Shown here in pieces: positions 1 through 9,700 of a stretch of 64,000 bases of DNA. This stretch comes from Cellulomonas flavigena DSM 20109. Lineage in GTDB: Bacteria > Actinomycetota > Actinomycetes > Actinomycetales > Cellulomonadaceae. Every line of letters starts with the position of its first letter. Positions within the stretch are counted from its first letter, which is position 1. Made by a program: the position numbers and the translations under genes. The notes under the pieces were generated by a model, which saw only the letters and a program-made list of their open reading frames with translations, ran no database searches and was not told the DNA's origin. The stretch lies in NCBI RefSeq assembly GCF_000092865.1, contig NC_014151.1:2356001-2420000 (forward strand). Direction: 5' to 3'.

Positions 1-1
1 G

Positions 2-262
2 AACCGGATCGAGCCGCCGGAGCCGGTCGACAAGGACCTGTACGAGCTGCCCCCCGAGGAGCACGCGCAGATCCAGCAGGTCCCGGGCTCGCTGTCCGAG
101 GTGCTCGACAACCTCGAGGCCGACCACGACTGGCTGACGGCGGGCAACGTGTTCACGCCCGACCTGATCCAGACGTGGATCGACTACAAGCGCTCGGCAG
201 AGGTCGACCCGATCCGGCTGCGTCCGCACCCGCACGAGTTCGAGCTCTACTACGACGTCTGA
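2..262 (+). CDS. glnA1: Type I glutamine synthetase, C-terminal part (cut by window start)
   Basis: Only the last 86 codons are inside the window, open at the 5' side. Glutamine synthetase makes glutamine from glutamate, ammonia and ATP as a cytoplasmic dodecamer. The visible part has the DLYELPPEE loop, whose tyrosine is the residue adenylylated in GSI-beta enzymes, followed by the usual C-terminal helix and a HEFELYYDV end. The presence of this tyrosine makes it the likely target of the GlnE encoded at 6787-9828. In mycobacteria glnA1, glnE and glnA2 lie together; here several unrelated genes have come between. Identity is secure; the upstream part cannot be judged. Confidence 0.93.
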   Translation, partial: NRIEPPEPVDKDLYELPPEEHAQIQQVPGSLSEVLDNLEADHDWLTAGNVFTPDLIQTWIDYKRSAEVDPIRLRPHPHEFELYYDV

Positions 263-288
263 TCGGCTGCTCCCGATCAGTTCGGCAC

Positions 289-318
289 CGAGGGGCGTCC
301 CGTCAGGGGCGCCCCTCG
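289..318. terminator. Hairpin terminator between convergent glnA1 and the next gene
   Basis: Perfect 9-bp inverted repeat (CGAGGGGCG and CGCCCCTCG) with a 12-nt loop, starting 27 bp after the glnA1 stop and 22 bp before the stop of the minus-strand gene. No T tract, as is common in high-GC actinobacteria. It could serve both strands. Confidence 0.6.
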
Positions 319-340
319 TGGCGTGCCCGGTGACGGCGGG

Positions 341-1015
341 CTACCGCGCGGAGTAGGGCTCCAACGCGTCGGTGAGGGCCGCGACGTCCGGGGCGCACGC
401 CAGCGGGTCCGGCACGCACGTCTCGGAGCGGTACAGGTGCACGTAGGAGTGCACGATCAGCCGGAGCCCACCGTCGCCGTCGTCGAACAGCTGCAGCGAG
501 CTCTGCTGGTCGTCGGACGCGCTGAACGTCACCAGGTGCCGGTTGCGCGCTGTCGACCGGTTGGTGGTGGACACGGTGTACCCGAGCGGTTCCAGCGTCC
601 GGCGCCACACCGCGCCGAGGCGCTCGACGGAGGCGTCGTCGAGCGTGGCCGCGCCCGTGGTCGTCCAGGCGTCCGGCGCCCACCTCAGCGCCGGGTACCC
701 GTCGACGACCTGCTCGTCCTTGCCGTCGCGCTGGTGCGTGAACGCCTGCGCGTCCGCGCGGTTCCACGACAGCCCGGTGTGCTCGCCGATCGCGTCCATC
801 GCCGCGCGTGCCGCCGCGGCGTGCCCGGGAACGACGTCGGCGATGTCGGGACGTTCCCGCAGCTCCGCGGCGGAGAACGGGGCCACGTAGGACGGCCGTC
901 GGTCGAGGAGGTCCGGCATCATGCGGCTCCACGCGAGCACGACGACCACGGCGACGACCGCGACGACGACGTGAGCCTGCAGGGACCGGCGGGCGGGACG
1001 AGCAGATGACGACAT
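341..1015 (-). CDS. Hypothetical membrane-anchored protein
   Basis: A 224-residue protein that I do not recognise. Residues about 12-30 form one hydrophobic segment after a basic start (RPARRSLQAH), so it is probably a signal anchor with the rest outside the membrane. The extracytoplasmic part is soluble, with mixed charge, and includes a paired-cysteine stretch near the end (ETCVPDPLACAPD) that could form a disulfide. I chose the ATG at 1015 because the hydrophobic segment then sits at a usual distance from the N terminus; an in-frame start 19 codons earlier is possible. It stands alone, convergent with glnA1. No function can be assigned. Confidence 0.65.
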   Translation of the reverse strand: MSSSARPARRSLQAHVVVAVVAVVVVLAWSRMMPDLLDRRPSYVAPFSAAELRERPDIADVVPGHAAAARAAMDAIGEHTGLSWNRADAQAFTHQRDGKDEQVVDGYPALRWAPDAWTTTGAATLDDASVERLGAVWRRTLEPLGYTVSTTNRSTARNRHLVTFSASDDQQSSLQLFDDGDGGLRLIVHSYVHLYRSETCVPDPLACAPDVAALTDALEPYSAR

Positions 1016-1097
1016 CGAGGCTCCCACGGGATCGGGGGTGTCACCGTACCGACCTCCGTACGGGACGCTCACCGGCCGTCCGCGAGCGTCGCCCGAC

Positions 1098-1499
1098 TCA
1101 CCCGCGCGCGGGCGGGCGCAGGAGCCACCGGTCCACCCGCACCTCGACCAGGACGCGCGGCCCGTCCTGCGTCTCGTCGGTGGCGTCCCACCCGCCGTAC
1201 TTCGTCGCGAAGCGCGCCAGGAGGGACGGGTACGCCTCGATGTCGTGGTGCACGTGCGCGCGTCCCTGCGCGACGACGGGACGCCCGCCCGTGCCGTCGA
1301 CGGCGAGCGCGACGCGCGGATCCCGCAGCATGTTCGCGACCTTGACGTTCACGGTCGAGCTCGCGATCCAGAAGGTGTGCTCGTCGAGCAGGAACCAGAT
1401 CGGCGTGACGTGCGGTGACCCGTCGCGCCGCAACGTCGTCAGCCAGGCGCAGGTCGCGTCGGCGACCGCGTGGCCCCCCGCGTCCCCCGCGCGGCTCAC
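1098..1499 (-). CDS. Pyridoxamine-5'-phosphate-oxidase-fold flavoprotein (PPOX family)
   Basis: A 133-residue protein with the split-barrel flavin-binding fold of small PPOX enzymes. Signs are the early WLTTLRRDGSPHVTPIWFLLDE segment, the following WIASSTVNVKVANMLRDPRVAL, and a late basic VRVDRW strand. Members bind FMN or F420 and reduce varied substrates in the cytoplasm; the substrate cannot be told. The GTG start at 1499 overlaps the fdhD stop (GTGA), so the two genes are translationally coupled. This also rules out the longer upstream reading, which runs through fdhD in another frame. Confidence 0.8.
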   Translation of the reverse strand: MSRAGDAGGHAVADATCAWLTTLRRDGSPHVTPIWFLLDEHTFWIASSTVNVKVANMLRDPRVALAVDGTGGRPVVAQGRAHVHHDIEAYPSLLARFATKYGGWDATDETQDGPRVLVEVRVDRWLLRPPARG

Positions 1500-2350
1500 G
1501 GCACCCGCCCCGGGGCCGGGTGGATGCGGTGCGCGTGGCTGTACACGTTGAGGGTGTCGCCCCGGTTGAACCCGATCACGGTGACGCCGAGCTCCTCCCC
1601 CAGCTCCACCGCGAGCGCGGACGGCGCCGAGACGGCCGAGACCACGGGGACGCCCGCCATCGCGGCCTTCTGCACGAGCTCGAAGGACACACGGCCGGAG
1701 AGCTGGAGCACCGCGCCGCGCAGCGGGAGCAGACCTGCGCGCACGGCCCACCCGACCACCTTGTCGACGGCGTTGTGCCGGCCGACGTCCTCACGCAGGC
1801 AGGCCAGTCGCGGTTCACCCTCGGCAGCGGGCAGGAACAACCCTGCGGCGTGCACGCCGCCGGTGCGGTCGAACGTCGTCTGGCGCTCGCGCAGCCGGCC
1901 GGGCAGAGCGAGGAGGTGGTGGACCCGCACGGCGACGTCGTCGGTGCGCGGGTCGTGCGCGCTGACCTTGCGGACGGCCTCGATCGACGACGTGCCGCAC
2001 ACGCCGCAGCTGCTCGACGTGTAGACGTGGCGGTGGAGCTCCCGCGCGGGGGGTGCGACACCCACGGCGAGCCGGACGTCGACGACGTTGTCGTCCGGCT
2101 CCCCGGCGGGCGTCACCCCGCCGCGGCGCGCGATCGAGCGCAGGTCCTGCGACGAGCGCACCACGCCCTCGCTCACGAGGAACCCGGTGACCAGGTCGAC
2201 GTCGTCACCGGGCGTGCGCATCGTCACCGTGAAGGGCTGCCCGTGCACGCGGATCTCGAGCGGCTCCTCGCCGGCGAGGAGGTCGGCGCGGTCCCGGACG
2301 AGCCCGGAGGCGCCCATCCGCTGCACACGTCGTCGTCTGGTCACCCGCAT
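1496..2350 (-). CDS. fdhD: Formate dehydrogenase accessory sulfurtransferase FdhD
   Basis: A 284-residue FdhD. It takes sulfur from a cysteine desulfurase and passes it to the bis-MGD cofactor of formate-dehydrogenase-type enzymes, which otherwise stay inactive. The catalytic loop CGVCG is present mid-protein, preceded by TSSS, and followed by the GGVHAAGLF and REDVGRHNAVDKVVG segments of the family. The ATG at 2350 is chosen because GGAGAGG lies 8 nt upstream. The gene is divergent from the molybdopterin oxidoreductase at 2427, its probable client, and overlaps the downstream PPOX gene by 4 bp. Confidence 0.95.
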   Translation of the reverse strand: MRVTRRRRVQRMGASGLVRDRADLLAGEEPLEIRVHGQPFTVTMRTPGDDVDLVTGFLVSEGVVRSSQDLRSIARRGGVTPAGEPDDNVVDVRLAVGVAPPARELHRHVYTSSSCGVCGTSSIEAVRKVSAHDPRTDDVAVRVHHLLALPGRLRERQTTFDRTGGVHAAGLFLPAAEGEPRLACLREDVGRHNAVDKVVGWAVRAGLLPLRGAVLQLSGRVSFELVQKAAMAGVPVVSAVSAPSALAVELGEELGVTVIGFNRGDTLNVYSHAHRIHPAPGRVP

Positions 2351-2426
2351 GGGCACAGCCTCTCCTGCCGGCATGCTGCGGCGCAGCACCCGGGCGGCCT
2401 CGGCGGGCCGACCTAGCATGGGCGGT

Positions 2427-4766
2427 ATGGCACCGACGCCGCCCGACGACCTCGACCACGCGGACCTCGAGGTGGGCCGCCCGAAGCGCACGTCCGCCGG
2501 GATCCCCGGGGTGGCGTCGGCGATGCGGCACACGCTGCGCGAGCTCGGCCCGCTGCGCACGGTGCAGGGCCTGGCCCGCATGAACCAAGCGGGCGGGTTC
2601 GACTGCATGAGCTGCGCGTGGCCGGACCCGGGCGCACCGGACCGCAGCCACGCGGAGTTCTGCGAGAACGGCGCCAAGGCGCTGGCGTCGGAGGCGACAC
2701 GCAAGCGCGTGCGGCCCGAGCTGTTCGCCGAGCACACGATCGACGAGCTGTACGCGCGCGACGACCACTGGCTCAACCGGCAGGGTCGGCTCACGACGCC
2801 GATGATCCGCGAGGACGGCGACGCCCACTACCGTCCGATCGCGTGGGACGACGCGTTCGCGCGCATCGCGGCCGAGCTGCGCGGCCTCGACAGCCCCGAC
2901 GAGGCGGCGTTCTACACGTCGGGCCGCACGTCGAACGAGGCGGCGTTCCTCTACCAGCTGATGGTGCGTGGTCTGGGCACCAACAACCTGCCCGACTGCT
3001 CGAACATGTGCCACGAGTCGTCGGGCGAGGCGCTGGTCTCGACCATCGGCATCGGCAAGGGCTCGGTGACGCTGCACGACGTCGAGACCGCGAAGCTCAT
3101 CCTCGTCGCCGGGCAGAACCCGGGGACCAACCACCCGCGCATGCTCACGTCGCTCGAGCGCGCCAAGCAGCAGGGCGCGAAGATCGTCGCGATCAACCCG
3201 CTGCCGGAGGCGGGGCTCACGCACTACCGCAACCCGCAGACCGTGCACGGCGTCGTCGGGCGCGGCACGCGGATCGCGGACGTGCACCTGCAGGTGCGGC
3301 TCGGCGGCGACCTCGGCGTCTTCCAGGGGCTGGGCAAGTTCCTCCTCGAGGCCGAGGACGCCGGACGCCGGACGCTCGGCATGGCGTCGGTGCTCGACCA
3401 CGCGTTCCTCGACCGACACACCGTGGGCCTCGACGAGTACCTCGACGGGCTGCGCGCGACGCCGTGGACGGACGTCGAGGCTGCGACGGGCCTGGCGGAG
3501 TCGGCGATCCGCGAGGTCGGCGAGCTGCTGCTGGCCTCCGACCGCACCGTCGTGGCCTGGGCCATGGGCCTGACCCAGCACAAGCACTCGGTGGCCACGA
3601 TCCAGGAGATCGTCAACCTCGTGCTGCTGCAGGGCAACCTCGGGCGCCCCGGGGCGGGCCTGCTGCCGGTGCGCGGGCACTCGAACGTGCAGGGCGACCG
3701 CACGATGGGCATCTACGAGAAGATGCCGGAGACGTTCCTCCACCGGCTGGGCCAGGAGTTCGCGTTCACGCCGCCGCGAGCCCCGGGGCACGACACCGTC
3801 GACACGATCCGTGCGATGCGCGACGGACGGGTGCGGTTCTTCCTCGGCATGGGCGGCAACTTCCTCAAGGCCGCACCGGACACGGCTGTCACCGAGGCGG
3901 CACTGCGCTCGTGCGCGATGACGGTGCAGGTCAGCACGAAGCTCAACCACTCGCACCTGGCACCGGGGCGCACGGCTCTGATCCTGCCGACGCTCGGCCG
4001 CGCCGATCTCGACGTGCAGGCCACCGGCCGCCAGCGGGTCACGGTCGAGGACTCGATGTCGATGGTGCACGCATCGTCGGGCAACCTGCGCCCGCCCGCC
4101 GACGACCTGCTGTCCGAGGTCGCCATCGTCTGCCGCCTGGCCCGCGCACTCTTCCACGACGAGCAGGGCCGGCCACGACCGGGCACGCCGCAGGTCGACT
4201 GGCAGGCTGCGGAGGACGACTACCGCGTCATCCGCCGGCACATCGAGGCGGTCGTCCCGGGGTTCGTCGACTACGAGCGCCGCATCGACGAACCCGGCGG
4301 GTTCCGGCTCCCCCACGCACCCCACGAGGAGCGCCGGTTCGCGACAGCGAGCGAGCGGGCGCACTTCACGCGGACGCCGTTGTGGTGGCCGACGGTGCCG
4401 CCGGGTCGGCTCCTGCTGCAGACCCTGCGGTCGCACGACCAGTACAACACCACGGTCTACGGTCCGGATGACCGTTACCGCGGCATCCGCGGCGGCCGGA
4501 GGGTGGTGCTGGTCAACCCGAACGACCTCGCCGAGCTCGGCACCGCCGACGGTGACGTCGTCGACCTGGTCTCGGAGTTCACCGACGGCGTCGAGCGCCG
4601 TGCACCGGGGTTCCGGGTCGTCGCCTACGACACCGCGAAGGGCTGCGCGGCCGCGTACTTCCCGGAGACGAACGTGCTGGTGCCGCTCGACTCCACCGCG
4701 GACCGGTCGCAGACCCCGACGAGCAAGTCCGTGGTGGTCCGGCTGGAGCACGCCGGCGCGGTGTGA
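2427..4766 (+). CDS. FdhF/YdeP-type molybdopterin oxidoreductase
   Basis: A 779-residue bis-MGD oxidoreductase of the YdeP branch of the formate dehydrogenase alpha family. Near the N terminus it has Cys60, Cys63 and Cys79 in FDCMSCAWP...FCENGAKA, a reduced form of the iron-sulfur region. Cys195 in NMCHESSG sits where formate dehydrogenases carry the molybdenum-ligating Cys or Sec. Molybdopterin-binding segments such as GQNPGTNHPR and MGLTQHKHS follow, with a C-terminal molydop-binding domain from about residue 650. There is no Tat signal, so it is cytoplasmic. A TAGCAT box at 2414 is 13 nt from this ATG, favouring 2427 over the ATG at 2418. Family members are linked to acid resistance or formate use; the substrate here is unknown. 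Confidence 0.88.
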   Translation: MAPTPPDDLDHADLEVGRPKRTSAGIPGVASAMRHTLRELGPLRTVQGLARMNQAGGFDCMSCAWPDPGAPDRSHAEFCENGAKALASEATRKRVRPELFAEHTIDELYARDDHWLNRQGRLTTPMIREDGDAHYRPIAWDDAFARIAAELRGLDSPDEAAFYTSGRTSNEAAFLYQLMVRGLGTNNLPDCSNMCHESSGEALVSTIGIGKGSVTLHDVETAKLILVAGQNPGTNHPRMLTSLERAKQQGAKIVAINPLPEAGLTHYRNPQTVHGVVGRGTRIADVHLQVRLGGDLGVFQGLGKFLLEAEDAGRRTLGMASVLDHAFLDRHTVGLDEYLDGLRATPWTDVEAATGLAESAIREVGELLLASDRTVVAWAMGLTQHKHSVATIQEIVNLVLLQGNLGRPGAGLLPVRGHSNVQGDRTMGIYEKMPETFLHRLGQEFAFTPPRAPGHDTVDTIRAMRDGRVRFFLGMGGNFLKAAPDTAVTEAALRSCAMTVQVSTKLNHSHLAPGRTALILPTLGRADLDVQATGRQRVTVEDSMSMVHASSGNLRPPADDLLSEVAIVCRLARALFHDEQGRPRPGTPQVDWQAAEDDYRVIRRHIEAVVPGFVDYERRIDEPGGFRLPHAPHEERRFATASERAHFTRTPLWWPTVPPGRLLLQTLRSHDQYNTTVYGPDDRYRGIRGGRRVVLVNPNDLAELGTADGDVVDLVSEFTDGVERRAPGFRVVAYDTAKGCAAAYFPETNVLVPLDSTADRSQTPTSKSVVVRLEHAGAV

Positions 4767-5013
4767 GGGGCCGACGCTCCGCGGCGCGCACCCGACGCCC
4801 GCTCGCGGGCGAGCCTGCCGCCAGTGGCAGGAGAGCCGCGCCGACCGGCTACCGGGTCGGCCGCATCCCGACGAGCAGGTTCTCGTCACGGCGAGGTCCG
4901 CGGTGCTGCCGTCCGTGCTCGCCGCCGCGCGCGCCCCGACGGGCGTTGTGCCCAGGTTCGTGACGGGCATAGCGTCGAGGGAGCTCGACCCACATCCGCT
5001 CCCGGGGGGCACC

Positions 5014-6774
5014 GTGCACCAGGTCAGGACGGCCGTCGCCGCCGTCACCGTCACCCTCGTCGCGGCGCTCGCCGCGGCCCCCACCGGCTCCGCCGCCGCA
5101 GCGGTACCCTCGGTGCCCACGCGGGCCGCGGTGCTGCAGTCCGCCCGCCTCGCGATCGACCACTTCTACGTCGCGGGCGACGGCGCCAGCACGGGCGCCA
5201 CAGCCAACGCGGGGTGGCGCTGGGCGCCGTACTTCATGGCCGTCGAGGGCCTGTACCGCGAGACCGGCGACGCGACGTACCGGCAGTGGCTGACGGCCTG
5301 GGGTGAGCGCAACGCCTGGACGGCTGACGCCCCCGCGAGCCCCACGTCCAACCCGGACAGCCGCGCTGCGATCCAGGTGTTCCAGGACGCCGCGGCCGCC
5401 GGGCTGCCCGTCGACCTCGGCCCGTCCGACCGGCTCATGGCCGCCGACCTCTCCCTGCCGCCGGAGCAGTACTGGTGGGTCGACGCGATGTTCATGGGCC
5501 TGCCGCTGTGGCCACGCTGGGCCGCGCGCACCGGGAACGCGGCCTACGCGGCCAAGCACGCCCAGCTCTACGACTTCCTCAAGTACCGCGGCGCCACCAC
5601 CTGGCGGTCGGGGTGCACGAACACCGGCCTGTTCGACGCCTCCGAGGACCTGTGGTGGCGCGACTGCATGTACGTGCCGCGACGCGACGCGCTGGGCCAC
5701 AAGGTGTTCTGGGCCCGCGGCAACGGCTGGGTCATGGCGGCGATGGCCCGCACGCTCATGGCGCTCCCGGCGACCGACCCCCAGGCCCCCGAGTACCGGT
5801 CCATGCTGCAGCGGATGTCGGCGCGCGTGGCACAGCTCCAGGGCACCGACGGCATGTGGCGCTCGAGCCTGCTCAGCCCCGCGCTGCACCCCGCGCCCGA
5901 GACGAGCGCGACAGCACTGTTCACGTACGCGATGGCCTACGGCATCCGCACCGGCCTGCTCGACGCACCCACGTACCTGCCCGTCGTGCTCGAGGCGTGG
6001 CGCGGCCTCACGACGATCGCGCTCCAGCCGTCGGGCTTCCTCTCGGGCTGCCAGTCGGTGGGCGAGGCGCCCGGCGACCCCAGCACCACGTCGTCCATCG
6101 GCTACTGCGTCGGCGCGTTCGGGCTTGCAGCGCTCGAGGTCGCGCAGCTCGAGGGCTGGCTCGCGACCGACCGGTTCGCACGCACCACCGCGGGCGGACT
6201 GGGGACGGCCGACGTCGGCGGGGTGTGGACGACCGCGGGGTCCGCAGCCGACTTCTCCACCGACGGGACGACGGCCCGTCTCCGCACGCCCGCCGGCACG
6301 ACCCGCACCGCCACCCTCACCGGCGTGTCCTCGCGCGACAACGACGTCCGGGCCACGTTCGGCTTCGCTCGACCGACCGCCGGCAGCCTGTACGCCGCGG
6401 TCGCGGCCCGCCGGGTGGGCAGCGCCTCCTACACCGGGCGCGCGGTCGTCAGCGGCACGGGGTCCGTCCAGGCGCAGGTGCAGCGCTCGGGCACGACGCT
6501 CGCGGCGGCCACCGTCAGTGGCCTGACCTTCGCGACGAACGACCGGCTGCACGTCCGCGCGCAGGCGCTCGGCGTCTCGCCGACCACCGTGCGCGTCAAG
6601 GTCTGGAAGGCAGGGACCGCCGAGCCGAGTACCTGGCGGGTGTCCGTCACCGACGCGACCGCCGGCCTGCAGACCGCCGGCTCCATCGGGCTCAGCACCT
6701 ACCTCGGCGGGTCGGCGAGCCCGTCGTCGCTCGTCGTCACGGTGGACGATCTCACGGCGCGGCGCGGCGGCTGA
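5014..6774 (+). CDS. Secreted GH88/GH105-type glycoside hydrolase with extra C-terminal domain
   Basis: A 586-residue secreted enzyme. The first 30 residues form a signal peptide ending near GSAAAAVP. The catalytic part (about 40-390) is an alpha/alpha barrel like unsaturated rhamnogalacturonyl hydrolases, with WVDAMFMGLPLW (putative catalytic Asp) and WARGNGWVMAAMAR, both hallmarks of GH105. Such enzymes remove the unsaturated uronic acid left by polysaccharide lyases on pectin-type chains. Residues about 395-586 are a Thr/Ser-rich beta-type domain, perhaps polysaccharide-binding. The GTG at 5014 follows a G-rich ribosome site and gives a proper signal peptide. The 247-bp gap upstream holds a GCCGACC/GGTCGGC hairpin that may end the preceding gene. 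Confidence 0.85.
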   Translation: MHQVRTAVAAVTVTLVAALAAAPTGSAAAAVPSVPTRAAVLQSARLAIDHFYVAGDGASTGATANAGWRWAPYFMAVEGLYRETGDATYRQWLTAWGERNAWTADAPASPTSNPDSRAAIQVFQDAAAAGLPVDLGPSDRLMAADLSLPPEQYWWVDAMFMGLPLWPRWAARTGNAAYAAKHAQLYDFLKYRGATTWRSGCTNTGLFDASEDLWWRDCMYVPRRDALGHKVFWARGNGWVMAAMARTLMALPATDPQAPEYRSMLQRMSARVAQLQGTDGMWRSSLLSPALHPAPETSATALFTYAMAYGIRTGLLDAPTYLPVVLEAWRGLTTIALQPSGFLSGCQSVGEAPGDPSTTSSIGYCVGAFGLAALEVAQLEGWLATDRFARTTAGGLGTADVGGVWTTAGSAADFSTDGTTARLRTPAGTTRTATLTGVSSRDNDVRATFGFARPTAGSLYAAVAARRVGSASYTGRAVVSGTGSVQAQVQRSGTTLAAATVSGLTFATNDRLHVRAQALGVSPTTVRVKVWKAGTAEPSTWRVSVTDATAGLQTAGSIGLSTYLGGSASPSSLVVTVDDLTARRGG

Positions 6775-6786
6775 GCAGGACCCGCG

Positions 6787-9700
6787 TCAGCCGTAGAAGA
6801 CGCGCTCGACGACGGCCCGCGCGCGGCGTGCCGAGCGCAGGTACGTCTCCTCGAGCATCGCGCCGGAGCCGGAGGGGTGCCCCAGCACCCGCGCCACGCC
6901 GGCGAGCGCCGCGCGGTCGTGCGGCAGTACGTCGGCGTGGGCACCTTCGGCGCGGCCCGTCCACAGCACGTTGGCGTCCCGCACACGCGACGCCAGCTCC
7001 CACGCCTCGCGCAGCACGGTGGCGTCGGCCTCGTCGAGCAGGCCCGCGTCCCGTGCGGCGTCGAGCGCGTCGAGCGTCGACGTCGTGCGCAGGCCCGGCA
7101 CCTCGTGCGCGTGCTGCAGCTGCAGCAGTTGCGCCGTCCACTCGACGTCGCTGATGCCGCCGCGCCCGAGCTTGAGGTGCCGGCTGGGATCGACGCCGCG
7201 CGGCAGCCGTTCCGCCTCCACGCGCGCCTTGATGCGCCGGATCTCGCGCTCGACCGAGGCCTCGACCCCACCCCCCGGGTACCGCAGCGGCTCGATCAGC
7301 GCGACGAACCGCTCCCCCACCTCGACGTCGCCCGCCACGGGCCGTGCGCGCAGCAGCGCCTGGCTCTCCCACGGCGACGACCAGCGCTGGTAGTACTCGA
7401 CGTGCGCGTCGAACGACCGCGCGAGCGGGCCGTTGCGTCCCTCGGGCCGCAGGTCCGCGTCCACGCTGAGCGTCGGCTCGGGGCCCACGCTGCCGAGGAG
7501 CTGGCGCACCTGGGACGCGACCGCCACGGCGAAGTCCTGCGCGACCTTGCCGTCCGCGCCCGGCAGCGGATCGTGGACGAACAGCACGTCGGCGTCCGAC
7601 GAGTAGCCCATCTCCCGGCCGCCGAGGCGCCCCATCGCGACGACGAGCATGCGCGTCGGGTTCGCCTCGAGACCTGCCGCGGCGCGCGCCTCGGCCTCGG
7701 CGACCCGCAGCGTGCCGGCGAGCACGGCGTCGGCGGTGATCGTCAGGCTCTGCGCGGCGCGGACCCCCGTCGTCACGCCCAGCACGTCCGCCACGGCGGT
7801 GCGTGCGAGCTCCCGGCGACGCAGGGCGCGCAGCGCGGTGACGGCGGCGACGGGCTCGTCGGCGCGGCGCAGCACCGCGTCCGCCTCCGCCGTGAGCCGC
7901 TCCGCCGAGCGCGGTGCGAGGTCCGCGTCGTCGTCCAGCCAGCGGACCGACTCCGGCGAGCGGGACAGCGCGTCGGCCGCGTACCGCGACGTCGAGAGCA
8001 CCTGGGCGAGCCGCTGCGCCGCCGTGCCCGAGTCGCGCAGCAGCTTGAGGTACCAGTGCGTGGTTCCGAGCTGGTCGGACAGCCGCCGGAAGGCGAGCAG
8101 GCCGCCGTCGGGGTCGGCGCCGTCCGCGAACCAGCCGAGCATGACGGGCAGGAGCTGGCGCTGGATCGACGCGCGGCGCGAGACGCCGTCGGTGAGGGCC
8201 GCGATGTGGCGCGTCGCGCCGGCCGGGTCCCGGTACCCGATCGCCGCGAGGCGGGCACGCTGGGCCTCGGGCGCGAGGCTCGCCTCCTCCGTCGACAGAC
8301 GTGCGGTCGCCGGCAGCAGCGGGCGGTAGAAGAGCTCCTCGTGCAGGCGCCGCACGTCGCGCCGCGTCGTGCGCCACCGCTCGCGCAGGCCGTCCGGCCC
8401 CTCGACGCGCATGCCCATCGTGCGGGACAGGCGCCGCAGATCGGCCTCGGCGGTCGGCACCAGGTGAGTGCGCTGCAGGCGGTGCAGCTGGATGCGGTGC
8501 TCCATCATCCGCATCCACCGGTAGCAGACCGCCAGCTGCGCCGCGTGCTCCCGCCCGACGTACCCCCCGGCGGCCAGCGCCGCGAGGGCGGTCAGCGTGC
8601 TGGGGCTGCGGATGGCCTCGTCGGCGCGCCCGTGCACGAGCTGCAGGAGCTGCACCGTGAACTCGACGTCGCGCAGCCCGCCGACGCCCAGCTTGAGCTG
8701 CCGGTCGGCCTCGGCACGCGGCACGTGGGCCTCGACGCGCCGGCGCATCGCCTGCGAGTCCTCGACGAAGTTCTCGCGCTGCACCGCCGACCAGACGAAC
8801 GGGCTGACGGTCTCGACGTAGGCGCGACCCAGCTCGGGGTCCCCCGCGAGCGGCCGGGCCTTGAGCAGCGCCTGGAACTCCCAGGTCTTCGCCCAGCGCT
8901 CGTAGTACGCGCGGTGGCTGGCCACCGTCCGCACGAGCGGCCCGTCCTTGCCCTCGGGACGCAGTGCCGCGTCGACCGGCCACAGCGCCGGTTCTCCCGC
9001 CGGCGCCGAGCACGCACGCGCCAGTCCCGCCGCGAGGCGCGCGCCGGCCCGCATCGCCTCGTCCTCGTCGGCGCCCTCGACCGGCTCGGCCACGTACACC
9101 ACGTCGACGTCGGACACGTAGTTCAGCTCGCGCCCGCCGGTCTTGCCCATGCCGATGACGGCGAGGCGCACGTCACGACCGTGGTCCTCGAGCTCCGCAC
9201 GGGCGAGTGCGAGGGACGCCTCGAGCGCGGCGGCGGCGAGGTCGGCGAGGGCGGCACCGACGCCGGGCAGGCGGCTCAGCGGGTCGCTCGCCGTGAGGTC
9301 GGTGGCCGCGATGCGCAGCAGTCGCGTGCGGTAGGCACGGCGCATCGCGTCGACGCCCGCGGTGCCGCCGAGCCCGGCGACGGGCACGTCGGCGTCGGGG
9401 TCGGCGCCGACGGCGCGCAGCAGCTCGGCACGCACGTCCCCGGCGGGCACGCCCGTACCAGGCGTGGGGTCGGCGACGACGCGCAGGTTCTGCGGGTGCG
9501 CGGCCAACGCGTTCCCCAGGGCGAGCGACGCGCCGCTGACCGCGAGGAGGCGCGCGCGGCCCGGGCCCGGCTCGGTGAGCAGGTCCCGCAGCACCCCGGC
9601 CGACTCCTGGTCGTGCTGCACGGCACCGGCCACCTTGGCGAGCGCGAGCAGAGCCTCGTCGGGGTCGCCGACCTCGGCCAGGTCTCCGACCACGTGCTCG

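Noticed and set aside
2205..5120. A 971-codon open frame on the minus strand
   Set aside because: Antisense to the YdeP-type gene; no recognisable motif.
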